Positions 17,503 to 26,573 of a DNA stretch of 64,000 bases are shown in pieces. This DNA is from Nocardia sp. NBC_01327. Its GTDB lineage: Bacteria; Actinomycetota; Actinomycetes; Mycobacteriales; Mycobacteriaceae. A program made the position numbers and the translations under genes. A model generated the notes under the pieces. The model had not been told where the DNA came from. It saw only the letters and a list, made by a program, of their open reading frames with translations, and made no database searches. How positions within the stretch are numbered: the first letter of the stretch is position 1; the number at the start of each line of letters is the position of its first letter. The DNA is taken from NCBI RefSeq assembly GCF_035958815.1, contig NZ_CP108383.1:7936001-8000000 (forward strand), read 5' to 3'.

Positions 17503-18539
17503 GATTGCACCTGCGTCCGATACTGCGCGGGCACCGCGGCCGACGCGAGGTGTTCGAAACGCCGATCGAAGAGTCCGGCGACATCGAAGCTCTTACCGAA
17601 ATAGCCGTCCTTGGTGACGAGGTCGACGGTGTCCTGCTCCCACTTGATGGCCGCATCCCAGTTCTCGGGGTAGTACGGGCGATCCGTGGCGGCCAGAATC
17701 CGCCGGCCGTCATCGGCCGAAACCTTCTGGTCCTTCACGTAATACGCGTCCAGCCACTGATCCGGATGCTCCCAGGACCAGATGTCGGTGCTCGCCCAGG
17801 TCTTCACGAATTCGGCGACACCGGCCAGTTTCGAGGAATCCTCGAGCACCTTGGTCGGCGCCCACAGAATCGTCAGCGCGTCGACAGCGGGTGTATCCAC
17901 CGCCCGCGCGCCCTGACTGCCGTACTGCGCAAGGTATTTCGTGGTCTGCGGCTCCGCCAGCGGGGCGACATCGATCTGCCTGCCCTGTAGCGCGGTCAGG
18001 AATTGCGTACTGCTCAACTCCACGAGTTTGACCTCGTTCAGCCCGATGCCCGCTGCCTGCAGTGTGCGCAGCACGATCACGCCCTGGGCCTGCCCCGGTG
18101 AGAAACCGATGCGCTTGCCGCGCAAGTCGGCGAGAGAGTTGATATTCGAATTCGCCGCCGTCGCGAGTTTGTACAGCGGCGTCGAACGCACCTTGACGCC
18201 TACGATTTTCGCGTCCACATCGGTGGCATGCGCCTGGATCGGCGGAATTCCGGCATTGGTGGCGATATCCACCGCGCCGCCGCGAAATGCCTGAATCACA
18301 TCCGGACCGGCCTGCACGACCGGCCAATCGGATACCGTGAACGGCAGCGAATTCAGCTGACCGGAAGCCTCCAGCGCGACCCGGGTGGTATTCACCGAAA
18401 TCGACAATTTGGTGCCCGGTGGCACCGAAGTAGGCAGTGCGGCCGAGAGATCGGTATCTCCGCCCTTGCTTGCACAACCGCTGATCAGCAGCGCCGCCGC
18501 GGCGATCACCAGTCCTACCCCGTAAATAGTTGAACGCAT
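17499..18539 (-). CDS. ssuA: Sulfonate-type substrate-binding lipoprotein
   Basis: The 346-residue protein has a lipoprotein signal peptide with lipobox LISGC (Cys22). The mature part is the periplasmic-binding-protein type II fold of the SsuA/NMT1 group: VDIATNAGIPPIQA, KRIGFSPGQAQGVIVLRTL and ALQGRQIDVAPLAEPQTTKYL. It should be anchored outside the membrane and deliver an organosulfonate, taurine-like or similar anion to SsuC. The ligand itself cannot be read from the sequence. The start has GAGGAG a few bases upstream, and an upstream ORF runs into it. Confidence 0.9.
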   Translation of the reverse strand: MRSTIYGVGLVIAAAALLISGCASKGGDTDLSAALPTSVPPGTKLSISVNTTRVALEASGQLNSLPFTVSDWPVVQAGPDVIQAFRGGAVDIATNAGIPPIQAHATDVDAKIVGVKVRSTPLYKLATAANSNINSLADLRGKRIGFSPGQAQGVIVLRTLQAAGIGLNEVKLVELSSTQFLTALQGRQIDVAPLAEPQTTKYLAQYGSQGARAVDTPAVDALTILWAPTKVLEDSSKLAGVAEFVKTWASTDIWSWEHPDQWLDAYYVKDQKVSADDGRRILAATDRPYYPENWDAAIKWEQDTVDLVTKDGYFGKSFDVAGLFDRRFEHLASAAVPAQYRTQVQS

Positions 18540-18640
18540 TCTTTACTCCTCGCTCGAATGTGCCGGACAACGGCATGAGAATCCGAGTAACGAGGACAGG
18601 CGGAGCTCCCGGACCGGACCGCGAATGCGTAGTCGTTCAT
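18515..18640 (-). CDS. Possible upstream ORF (leader peptide) overlapping ssuA
   Basis: A 41-codon frame begins at ATG 18640 and ends at TAG 18515, inside ssuA in another frame. Cys codons occur at positions 15 and 35, the second a few codons before the ssuA start. Cysteine-containing leader peptides that couple translation to cysteine supply are known for actinobacterial sulfur genes, so the position is suggestive. There is no convincing RBS and no Cys cluster, so this is weak. A longer in-frame start exists 13 codons upstream. Confidence 0.2.
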   Translation of the reverse strand: MNDYAFAVRSGSSACPRYSDSHAVVRHIRARSKECVQLFTG

Positions 18641-18694
18641 GTCAAGACTCTCGCGGAAAACATTGCGATCGGGCAACATTCGTTCGACTTAAAA

Positions 18695-19885
18695 TTACTG
18701 GGAATCGAAGGCGAGCTCCTGCGGCGCCGCGGCGACCACCGCCAGCGGATCGGTGAACAGCTGATGCAGCACCACGGTCCCGGCGGCGGTCTCGAGCACC
18801 CGGCCCAGGAACGACGAGCTGGTGACCACCTCCTCCGGCCGCTCGCAGGCCGAGAATCGGCGCACCACATCGAGATACGTCGCGCGCACCCCGGGCACCC
18901 GCACCATGGCCTGATCGACGACGACCACCGTGTCCGGGTCCAGCAGGTCGATGACGACCGCGATCACCCGGCCCAGGACTTCGGCCCGGTCCACGAACAG
19001 TGCGCGGGCCCGTTCGTCGCTGCTCGCGGCGGTGATGAGATCGGCAATGCCGTGCACCGGCAGCGATGCGAGTTGCGCCCGCGCCACCAGGGCTCGATCG
19101 GCGCAGTCCGCCAGCGCATCCTCCGCCGTCTCTCCGCCGACCAGGCGGGTGATCGCACCGGCGGCCGAGCGCGGGCCGTAGTGCACGCGACCGTGCACCG
19201 CGAACGCCACGTCGATGACATTGCCGACGAACAGCACCACCGTCGCCGCGGCATCGCGGGCGTGGCCGAACAATTGTTCCGCGTGCACCATGGCGCGGGT
19301 GTGGCTGTCGAGGGTGACCGGCAGCCCGGTCTCCTCCGAGAGATACTGCCGCACAGCGACATTGTGCCAATGCAGGGTGCCGTGATCGACGACCGAACCG
19401 GCCTGAGTGTCCACCCAGCCGCCGATCGCGACCCCCACGCCCAGGACGCGCTCGGTCAATTCGTCGCGCAGGCGCCGGACTTCGGCGGCGGCGGAAGCCA
19501 GAATCCGGTCGGGGTTCAGATCCACATGCGGTACGCGATGCGAAAGCCGCACCGCCCCAGCGATATCGAGCGCCGCGACGGTGGTGTGCTGGGCGGCGAT
19601 ATGCACGCCGATCACCACATTGCCCGCGATATTCAGCACCAGTGGCGAATGCGGGCGCCCCATTCCGGCGGGGCCCGCCGTCTCCGGCAGCTCGAGCAGT
19701 AGCCCGGCCGCCACCAGCGCCCGCACATGCGCGGTCACCGTCGCCGGCGACAACCCTGCCAGCTTGGCGATCGCGCTGCGCGGCGCACTCCCCTGCTCCA
19801 GCACCGCCCGCAATACCGCCCCGGCACTATTACCTCCAGTTGCCACCGCCGTCTCACCTCGATCGATCGGTGCCATCATCCGCAC
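18695..19885 (-). CDS. ROK-family transcriptional regulator
   Basis: The 396-residue protein has an N-terminal winged helix (SAIAKLAGLSPATVTAHVRALVAAGLL) followed by the ROK actin-like ATPase/sugar-kinase fold (VVIGVHIAAQHTTVAALDIAG, VLGVGVAIGGWVDTQAGSV). The zinc-binding Cys cluster of classical ROK proteins is absent. It starts 28 bases after the symporter stop and ends 155 bp before ssuA, so it sits between two transport operons and may control both. The ligand is unknown and need not be a sugar. Confidence 0.85.
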   Translation of the reverse strand: MRMMAPIDRGETAVATGGNSAGAVLRAVLEQGSAPRSAIAKLAGLSPATVTAHVRALVAAGLLLELPETAGPAGMGRPHSPLVLNIAGNVVIGVHIAAQHTTVAALDIAGAVRLSHRVPHVDLNPDRILASAAAEVRRLRDELTERVLGVGVAIGGWVDTQAGSVVDHGTLHWHNVAVRQYLSEETGLPVTLDSHTRAMVHAEQLFGHARDAAATVVLFVGNVIDVAFAVHGRVHYGPRSAAGAITRLVGGETAEDALADCADRALVARAQLASLPVHGIADLITAASSDERARALFVDRAEVLGRVIAVVIDLLDPDTVVVVDQAMVRVPGVRATYLDVVRRFSACERPEEVVTSSSFLGRVLETAAGTVVLHQLFTDPLAVVAAAPQELAFDSQ

Positions 19886-19912
19886 CGGGATGCTCCGCTG
19901 GAACCCTTGCGA

Positions 19913-21412
19913 TCAGGGCGATTCTGGGGCGGCCCGGCGTACCGGGTTCGCGATGTCCGCCAGGCGCGCCCGCGAAGTAGTCGTACCGCCCGCTACGAAA
20001 GAGACCGCGGTGGCGACAAGAAGATTCGCCAGGAGGGCGATCAGTCCGCCATTGACGCCGAAGAGCGGATCACGGCCGAAGAGATGCAGCAGCAGGACTA
20101 TTGCGGTGCCGGTGATCAAGCCCGCGGTTACTCCGGCGGTGGACAGGCGGCGCCAGTAGAGGCCCAGGAGTACGGCGGGGACCAGTTGCGCCATGCCCTC
20201 GTAGGACAGAACCGAGAGATTGACCAGGGCCGACGGGTAGAGCAGGGCTCCCGCCAAGGCCAGTGCTCCGACGATGAGGCAGACCAGTTGGGAGCGGGTG
20301 CGTTGACGACCGGCGGAGAGCGGTGTGGAGCCCTGCAGTCCGCCGCCGAGAATCGTTCTGCCCCAGAGGGTTCCGATGGACACCAGGAACACGCTCATCG
20401 GGACGATGGCCGACAGCGCGCCCGCTATGCCGATCACCGCGACCACGACGGGCGGGAGTGAGTCGGTCACCAGATCGAACAGCGCCAGATCGGGATTCGT
20501 CAGGTGCGGGACCACGAACAGTGCGGCCGCGCCGATGAACATCGGGATGACCAGCAGCAGCTGATACCAGGGCAGAAATATCGAATTGCGGCGCAGGGCC
20601 GTGGGATTCGCGGCGGAGAGGTAGCCCGCCACGGTGGTCGGGAAGATGCCGATGGTCACCGCGTTCAGGACCACGGTGGAGACGAACCAGGCCGCGCCGA
20701 AGGTGCCGCCACCGGCTCCCGGGAACGTCAGCCACTGCGGTTTCTCGGCGACCATGCGGTTCAGCAGCTCGCCCGGACCGTCGAAGTAGTGCCACGGCAC
20801 ATAGATCGCGAGGAACGCCACCGACAGGACAGCGAGGCCGTCCTTCAGCACGCTCACCCAGGCGGAGCCGCGCAATCCCGAGGTGAGCACGAACGTTTCG
20901 GCCACCACGAACGACACCACGGCCGCGACCTTCAGATCGACCGATCCGTAGGACATGGCATGCACCACGACGCCCATGCCCTGAATCTGCAACTGCACGT
21001 ACGGCACCAGGAAGATCGTGCAGATCAGCGCCACCACAATGCCCAGCCTGCGCGAGGAGAAGCGATGCTCGGCGATATCGGCGATCGACATCAGGTGGTG
21101 CCGGGCGCAGTAGGTCCAGATGAGCGGGGCGAGGAAGTAGGCGGCGACCAGCCCGGTGCTGAGGTAGGCGATCAGATAGAAGATCGGGACGCCGTAGCGG
21201 TACGACCAACCGGCCGCGCCCAGAAACGAGAAGCTCGTATACGACTCCCCCGCCATGAGCAGCAGGACGAACAGTGTGCCCAGGCCACGTCCGGAGATGG
21301 ACCACTCCGACATCGAACGCTCCCGGCCGCGCCCGGACAGCACGCCGATCACCACCGTCGCGAGCATGGCCACCGTGAACAGCGAGACCGCCACCACCGC
21401 CCGGCCGGTCAC
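19913..21412 (-). CDS. Sodium:solute symporter (SSS family)
   Basis: The protein is 499 residues with about 13 membrane helices. SSS landmarks are visible: SEWSISGRGLGTLFVLLLMA, ESYTSFSFLGAAGW, the long GIVVALICTIFLVPYVQLQ and a late YEGMAQLVPAVLLGLYWRR. It uses a Na+ gradient to import an organic solute, but the substrate cannot be assigned. GTG 21412 overlaps the DUF3311 stop (GTGA), and the pairing with a small DUF3311-type membrane protein is a recurrent actinobacterial arrangement. Confidence 0.88.
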   Translation of the reverse strand: MTGRAVVAVSLFTVAMLATVVIGVLSGRGRERSMSEWSISGRGLGTLFVLLLMAGESYTSFSFLGAAGWSYRYGVPIFYLIAYLSTGLVAAYFLAPLIWTYCARHHLMSIADIAEHRFSSRRLGIVVALICTIFLVPYVQLQIQGMGVVVHAMSYGSVDLKVAAVVSFVVAETFVLTSGLRGSAWVSVLKDGLAVLSVAFLAIYVPWHYFDGPGELLNRMVAEKPQWLTFPGAGGGTFGAAWFVSTVVLNAVTIGIFPTTVAGYLSAANPTALRRNSIFLPWYQLLLVIPMFIGAAALFVVPHLTNPDLALFDLVTDSLPPVVVAVIGIAGALSAIVPMSVFLVSIGTLWGRTILGGGLQGSTPLSAGRQRTRSQLVCLIVGALALAGALLYPSALVNLSVLSYEGMAQLVPAVLLGLYWRRLSTAGVTAGLITGTAIVLLLHLFGRDPLFGVNGGLIALLANLLVATAVSFVAGGTTTSRARLADIANPVRRAAPESP

Positions 21413-21705
21413 GAAAGCTCCTCCGGCGCAGCGGTGTTCTCGTCGGCGGGCACGAATTCCTCGGCGCCCGCGCGATAGGCCGGATCGAAGCGGGCGACCA
21501 GCGCGACCAGCGGACCGCTCAGCACCGTCACCACCAGCAGGTACGCGATCAGGAACGGGATCCCGAACAGGCGCGGCTCGATTCGGTTGGCGATCACCGG
21601 CGTCAGGCAGTACAGCACGGCCGGGAGCGCCAGCAGCCACAGCACCGGCCCTCTGCGGCGCAGCGGAATCGCCGGTGCGGGACCGGGCGGTGCGGATTCA
21701 GCCAT
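21409..21705 (-). CDS. DUF3311-type small membrane protein
   Basis: The protein is 98 residues with two membrane helices (VLWLLALPAVLYCLTPVI; IPFLIAYLLVVTVLSGPLVAL) and an acidic C-terminus. ATG 21705 has AGGAGAGG at ideal spacing. It overlaps the SSS symporter start by four bases and probably assembles with it, as the small partners of PanF-type symporters are thought to do (inference). Confidence 0.8.
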   Translation of the reverse strand: MAESAPPGPAPAIPLRRRGPVLWLLALPAVLYCLTPVIANRIEPRLFGIPFLIAYLLVVTVLSGPLVALVARFDPAYRAGAEEFVPADENTAAPEELS

Positions 21706-21910
21706 GGACGTGCCTCTCCTGTGGTCCGACATCGACTACCACCACCCTTGCCGATCACCGGGCCCGCGACCAGTCACGCCCGCGCCGTGTCGCCGCGCAC
21801 CTCGCGACACCGGCTGGCAGTCAGGATCGCCCTGATCGCAACCATTCGGCGGAAGCGGTTGTCCGCCTTACGGTGTCCGGACACTCCTTCTCGTGTGAGG
21901 ACCATGTCCT

Positions 21911-23503
21911 ATGAACGACACCTGGCAGACCAGTACCGACGTCCTGGTGATCGGCGGCGGGCCGGCGGCCTGCTGGGCCGCGATCCACGCGCGCGAAGCC
22001 GGGGCGCGGGTGATCCTGGCGGATAAGGGCTACTGCGGAACCAGCGGCGCCACAGCGCCTTCCGGCACCGGCGTCTGGTACATCGCTCCCGAGGCCACCG
22101 CCCGCGCCAATGCCAAGGCCAGCCGGGAGGCGCTCGGCGGGCATCTGGCCGATCACTACTGGATGGACCGGGTGCTGGACCGGACCTATACGAATATGAA
22201 TCGGCTCGCGGTGGAGGGGCGCTATCCGTTCCCGGTCGATCCGCATACCGGCGAATCGCTGCGCACCGGGGTGCAGGGGCCGGAGTACATGCGCCGGATG
22301 CGCGCCTGGGTGCAGCGGCTCGGCGTCGAAATCCTGGACCACTCACCGGCATTGGAGCTGCTCACAGACTCCGACGGGGTGGTGCGCGGGGCCGCCGGCT
22401 ATCAGCGGCAGCTCGATCGCGACTATCGCATTGCGGCCGGTGCGGTGGTGCTGGCCAGCGGCGGCTGCGCATTCCTGTCCCGCGCGCTGGGCACCAATGT
22501 CGACACCGGCGACGGCGCGCTCATGGCCGCCGAGGTGGGCGCGCGGTTCTCGGGCATGGAATTCTCCAATGCCTACGCCATCGTGCCGAAAGGTTCGACC
22601 GTCACCAAGACGGCCTACTACGGATACGCCACCTTCTTCCACGAAAACGGCGAGGTGGTCGAGGGCGCCGGATCCACCAGTGGTCGGTCGGTCATCGCGC
22701 GAACGCTGTTGACGGAGAAGGTCTTTGCGCAGCTCGATCGCGCCGATGCCACCGTGCAGGCGCAGATGCGGGTGGGGCAGCCGAACTTCTTCCTGCAGTT
22801 CGACCGGCGCGGGATCGATCCGTTCACGGACCGCTTCGAGGTGGATCTGCTCGCCGAGGGCACCGTCCGCGGGACCGGCGGCATCGATATCGTCGACGAC
22901 GAGTGCGCCACCACGGTGCCCGGGCTGTACGCGGCCGGTGACGCGGCCACGCGCGAACGTATCTGCGGCGGCTTCACCGGCGGCGGCAGTCATAATTCCG
23001 CCTGGGCCATGTCCTCGGGCAGCTGGGCGGGCGCGGGGGCCGCGGGCTTCGCGCTGAGTTCGCCACGACCGGATCAGCTCGCTCTGACCGGCGCGGGACG
23101 CGTCGGATTACGGCCGGAGCACACCGAATCGGTCACCGCCGAAGAGATCGTGGCCGCGGCACAGGACGAGCTGATTCCGTTCGAGAAAAACTATCTGCGC
23201 CACGGGGATCGGATTCGGCCCGCGCTGGATGTGCTGGACGAGGTGTGGGAGCGGGCGAAGGGACTCGGCGGCGGCGCCGGGGACGCGCGAGTCCGGGCAC
23301 GGCAGGCCGCGGCGATTACCGCCGTGGGACGGCTCATGTATCGATCAACCTTGCAGCGCAATGAGACTCGCGGCATGAGCAAGCGTGCCGATCATCCGGA
23401 TCTCGATCCGGCGCAGCACCACCATATTCTGTCCGGCGGCCTCGATCAGGTGTGGACCACCACCGCCGCGGCGACCAATACCACCGTGGCGGTGGCGTCG
23501 TGA
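21911..23503 (+). CDS. AprA-like FAD-dependent oxidoreductase (fumarate reductase/succinate dehydrogenase flavoprotein family)
   Basis: The 530-residue flavoprotein has N-terminal FAD motif VLVIGGGPAACWAAIHARE, the internal VVLASGGCAFLSRALGTNVDTGDGALMAAEVGA and the C-terminal FAD motif VPGLYAAGDAA followed by GGFTGGGSHNSAWAMSSG. It is shorter than true AprA. Its stop overlaps a two-cluster ferredoxin gene, exactly the AprA-AprB style pairing. This suggests electron transfer between a sulfur or organic substrate at FAD and the iron-sulfur partner. It is divergent from the symporter/ROK/ssu genes. The reaction is unproved, and dissimilatory APS reduction is unlikely in this organism. Confidence 0.88.
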   Translation: MNDTWQTSTDVLVIGGGPAACWAAIHAREAGARVILADKGYCGTSGATAPSGTGVWYIAPEATARANAKASREALGGHLADHYWMDRVLDRTYTNMNRLAVEGRYPFPVDPHTGESLRTGVQGPEYMRRMRAWVQRLGVEILDHSPALELLTDSDGVVRGAAGYQRQLDRDYRIAAGAVVLASGGCAFLSRALGTNVDTGDGALMAAEVGARFSGMEFSNAYAIVPKGSTVTKTAYYGYATFFHENGEVVEGAGSTSGRSVIARTLLTEKVFAQLDRADATVQAQMRVGQPNFFLQFDRRGIDPFTDRFEVDLLAEGTVRGTGGIDIVDDECATTVPGLYAAGDAATRERICGGFTGGGSHNSAWAMSSGSWAGAGAAGFALSSPRPDQLALTGAGRVGLRPEHTESVTAEEIVAAAQDELIPFEKNYLRHGDRIRPALDVLDEVWERAKGLGGGAGDARVRARQAAAITAVGRLMYRSTLQRNETRGMSKRADHPDLDPAQHHHILSGGLDQVWTTTAAATNTTVAVAS

Positions 23504-23841
23504 TCGAACTCGTCCGGGCCGCCGATTGCATCGGCTGCGATAAGTGCGTCGATGTGTGCCCGACCAATGTCTTCGACCGCACCGACAGCGGGATTCCGCT
23601 CATCGCACGGCAATCCGATTGCCAGACCTGTTTCATGTGCGAGGCCTACTGCCCCACCGACGCGCTGTACGTCGCACCGGATGCCACGCCGCTCTCGGAT
23701 CCGGCCGCGATTCCGGAAAGCCATATCGGCCGCTACCGCAAGGAAATCGGCTGGGGCCACGGGCGCAAGCCCGGCAGTCTGCTCGCCATCGGTCCCCGTC
23801 TCCCCCACGGTGCGCCACCCCCGCGCCTGTCCGAGCTCTGA
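23500..23841 (+). CDS. Ferredoxin with two [4Fe-4S] clusters, partner of the AprA-like flavoprotein
   Basis: The 113-residue protein starts at GTG 23500, overlapping the flavoprotein stop. Two CxxCxxCxxxCP-type motifs are present, CIGCDKCVDVCP and CQTCFMCEAYCP, separated by about 23 residues. A 50-residue tail with DPAAIPESHIGRYRKEIGWG follows, like the C-terminal tail of AprB that wraps around AprA. It should carry electrons for the adjacent flavoenzyme. Confidence 0.9.
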   Translation: MIELVRAADCIGCDKCVDVCPTNVFDRTDSGIPLIARQSDCQTCFMCEAYCPTDALYVAPDATPLSDPAAIPESHIGRYRKEIGWGHGRKPGSLLAIGPRLPHGAPPPRLSEL

Positions 23842-23930
23842 TCTGGGGAGGCCCGCACGGACAGCGCTGGCCCGCCTTCGAACGGCTGCGTGATCACGTC
23901 GAGCGGCCTCTGTCGAGCGCTCGCAAGGTG

Positions 23931-23973
23931 GGTCCGCACTGCCCTGAACTCCGGTCCGCACAGTTCTGAACTC
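23931..23973 (+). repeat. Two-copy 22-bp tandem direct repeat
   Basis: GGTCCGCACTGCCCTGAACT (23931) recurs as GGTCCGCACAGTTCTGAACT (23953), with a period of 22 bp. It lies in the 158-bp gap between convergent ferredoxin and LysR genes. The role is unknown. Confidence 0.55.
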
Positions 23974-23999
23974 TGTTCGGTTTCACTGTGTTCCGTCGA

Positions 24000-24902
24000 T
24001 CAGTCCGGCGGTTCGAGCGCGGCGATAATCGTCTCGCGGAGCCAGCGCTGGGCCGGATCGGCGTCGAGCCTGGCATGCCAGAGCAGTCGCACCTCGATCT
24101 CCGGCAGGTCGGCGGGGATGGGGAACCAGCGAATGCCGAGGGTTCGGCCGTACTGCTCGGCGAGGCGCTGCGGGACCAGCCCCACATAGGGGCTCGACGA
24201 AACCAGCAGTGCGGCAACGGCAATGGTGGGGACCACCGCCGCGATGTGGCGCTGCAGGCCGACGGCTTCGAGGGCGTCGTCGAGCGGTCCGCGGGCGCGG
24301 CCGCGACGCGAGGCCGAGACATGCGGATGACGGCACAGCTGCGCCAGGGTGGGGCGGCGGTGGCTGCCCAGCGGACTGTCGGCGCGGACGATGCCGACCA
24401 TGCGTTCGCGATACAGCAGGGCTGTCCGAATATCCGGCGCCACCACCTCGCTGGGCCCGATATCCAGATCGACGGATCCGTCGCGGAGGGCCTCGATGCT
24501 CTCATTGCCCTCGTTGACGAACCGCAGGATGACCCCCGGCGCGACCGCCGCCGTGGCTTCGACGGCCGCCGCCGCCAGGGTCGCGGCGAGACCGTCATTG
24601 ATGCGAATCGTGAAGGTGCGCTTCATATCCGCGATACCGCCCTCACGATCGGCGCTGATCAGCGCCGCCGCCTCGTCGAGCAGGGACCGCACCCGCGGTG
24701 CGGTGCGCAGCGCGAACGGGGTCGGTGCCATTCCGCGACCGGCGCGCACCAGGATCGGGTCGTTCATCGCGCGCCGCAGGCGGCCCAGCGCCCGGCTGGT
24801 CGCCGGGATCGACAGGTTCAGGCGCTCGGAGGCCGCCGTGACACTGCCGTCTTGCAGCAGCGCGTCGAAGACGCGCAGGAGATTCAGGTCGAGCTCGGGC
24901 AT
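24000..24902 (-). CDS. LysR-family transcriptional regulator
   Basis: The 300-residue protein has the LysR N-terminal helix-turn-helix (LNLLRVFDALLQDGSVTAASERLNLS is the region; key core SVTAASERLNLSIPATSRAL) and a periplasmic-binding-like effector domain (FTIRINDGLAATL to the C-terminus). It is divergent from the MFS gene with 75 bp between starts, the classical layout for LysR control of its neighbour. The inducer is not identifiable. Confidence 0.9.
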   Translation of the reverse strand: MPELDLNLLRVFDALLQDGSVTAASERLNLSIPATSRALGRLRRAMNDPILVRAGRGMAPTPFALRTAPRVRSLLDEAAALISADREGGIADMKRTFTIRINDGLAATLAAAAVEATAAVAPGVILRFVNEGNESIEALRDGSVDLDIGPSEVVAPDIRTALLYRERMVGIVRADSPLGSHRRPTLAQLCRHPHVSASRRGRARGPLDDALEAVGLQRHIAAVVPTIAVAALLVSSSPYVGLVPQRLAEQYGRTLGIRWFPIPADLPEIEVRLLWHARLDADPAQRWLRETIIAALEPPD

Positions 24903-24977
24903 AGTTGCACCGTACACAAGTAATGATTGCCAAAGTTGCGTGGCGCGCACATACCCGTCCTCCCTAACGTCGATGCC

Positions 24978-26486
24978 ATGCCACTCACCGATCTGATTCG
25001 CGCCCCGGAGGCGCGCAGCCTCTCCCGCCCCCCGGCCTCGCCGCGCAGCCTGCTCGCGGCCATGTGCGCCTGTGTCGTACTGGTCGTCGGGATGGTCGCC
25101 GCGATCAATCTCGCCGTCCCGATGCTCGCCGCCAGCGCACTGCATCCCTCCGCCTCGGCGCTGGTCTGGATCGTCGACACCTATGTCATCTTCTTCGCCT
25201 GCCTGGTGATCCCCGGCGGCGCCGCGGGCGATCGCTTCGGGCGCAAGGGCGTGCTGATCTCCGGGCTGGTGCTGTTCGCACTGGGCGCACTGCTGTCGGC
25301 AGTGGCGCCGAATGTCATGCTCCTGCTGGTCAGCCGTGCGATCACCGGTGTCGGCGCGGCGGCCGTGCTGCCCAACACCCTGGCCGTGCTGCTGCACGCG
25401 GTTCCCGCCGAGCGCAAGGGGCCGACCATCGCCGTCTGGGCCTCGATGACGGGTATCGGCGGGGTCATCGGCAATGTCGGTGGCGGCGCGGTGCTCTCGG
25501 GCGGATCGTGGCGCTGGTTGTTCGTCGCGGCCGTGCCGATCGCACTGATTCTCGCCCTGGTCGTCGGACGCATCGCGCCGGTATCACCGCGGCACGACCG
25601 CCGGCTCGATGCGCTCGGCGCACTGCTGCTCGTCGGCGCCTCGGTGGCGCTGCTGCTCGGCGTCGTGCAGGGACCCGAGGCGGGCTGGGGCAGTGTGCTC
25701 GTCATCTCCGGATTCGGCTGCGCCGCAGTGCTGTTCACGGTGTGGACGATTGTCGAGCTGAAGGTCGAACACCCGCTGCTCGATCCCCGGCTGTTCCGCC
25801 TGCCCGGCCTGCGCAGCGCCTGCCTCGGCATGACCGCGATCTTCTTCGGCATGTTCGCGCTGTTCTATGTGAACGCCTCATTCCTGCAGTACGGCAAGGG
25901 ATTCAGCGTGCTGCGCACCGGACTGGGGATCATTCCGCTCACCGTGCCGATCATTCTCGGCGCGCGGCACGTCGGACGGCTGTCCCAGCGCATCGGAATC
26001 GATGCCACCATCGCGCTCGCCTTCGGATGTGTCGGCTGCGGACTGCTCGGCCTGTCCACCAGCAGCGCGCAGACTCCGTACCTGGCCTACGCCGCCTGGC
26101 TCATTGTGACCGGAATCGGTGTGACACTGGCACTTCCGACACTCTCGGGCGCCATCGCCGGATCGCTGCCGCCCGCACAGGCCGGGGTCGGCGCCGGATT
26201 GCAGGCCACCACACGCGAATTCGGCAGCGCCCTCGGGGTGGCCGTCATCGGCACGGTGCTCACCGCGCGATTTGTCGCCGCCCTGCCGCAGGACGTCCGG
26301 GACGGCCACCGTCCGCACACCGTCGCCCAGGCCCTGGCCACGGCTCCCGGCCGCAGCCACGACATCATCACCGCCTTCATCTCGGCGGCGGACGCCGGAT
26401 TGCGGGTGGTCGGCGTGACCGTGCTCGTGCTCGGCGCACTCGTCCTGCTGCAATCGCTGCTCTCGCGACGCGGCAGCACCGCGTAG
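24978..26486 (+). CDS. MFS drug/metabolite exporter, DHA2 (14-TM, EmrB/QacA) type
   Basis: The protein is 502 residues with about 14 membrane helices. It has the DHA2 motif A variant GDRFGRKGVLISG and the motif C-like region around TGIGGVIGNVGGG. ATG 24978 was chosen over upstream in-frame codons because the membrane protein starts normally from here. It is divergent from the LysR gene, which probably regulates it. Substrates are unknown. Confidence 0.9.
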   Translation: MPLTDLIRAPEARSLSRPPASPRSLLAAMCACVVLVVGMVAAINLAVPMLAASALHPSASALVWIVDTYVIFFACLVIPGGAAGDRFGRKGVLISGLVLFALGALLSAVAPNVMLLLVSRAITGVGAAAVLPNTLAVLLHAVPAERKGPTIAVWASMTGIGGVIGNVGGGAVLSGGSWRWLFVAAVPIALILALVVGRIAPVSPRHDRRLDALGALLLVGASVALLLGVVQGPEAGWGSVLVISGFGCAAVLFTVWTIVELKVEHPLLDPRLFRLPGLRSACLGMTAIFFGMFALFYVNASFLQYGKGFSVLRTGLGIIPLTVPIILGARHVGRLSQRIGIDATIALAFGCVGCGLLGLSTSSAQTPYLAYAAWLIVTGIGVTLALPTLSGAIAGSLPPAQAGVGAGLQATTREFGSALGVAVIGTVLTARFVAALPQDVRDGHRPHTVAQALATAPGRSHDIITAFISAADAGLRVVGVTVLVLGALVLLQSLLSRRGSTA

Positions 26487-26521
26487 ACGGCGCCTGTTCG
26501 GATCTCCCCAGTGGTGGCAGT

Positions 26522-26557
26522 CCGCCCTTGCGACGACATTCGTTGTCGCAAGGGCGG
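26522..26557. terminator. Bidirectional terminator between MFS and F420-type oxidoreductase genes
   Basis: A perfect 13-bp stem (CCGCCCTTGCGAC / GTCGCAAGGGCGG) lies between convergent stop codons. Confidence 0.8.
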
Positions 26558-26573
26558 TCGGCGTCGGGGACGC

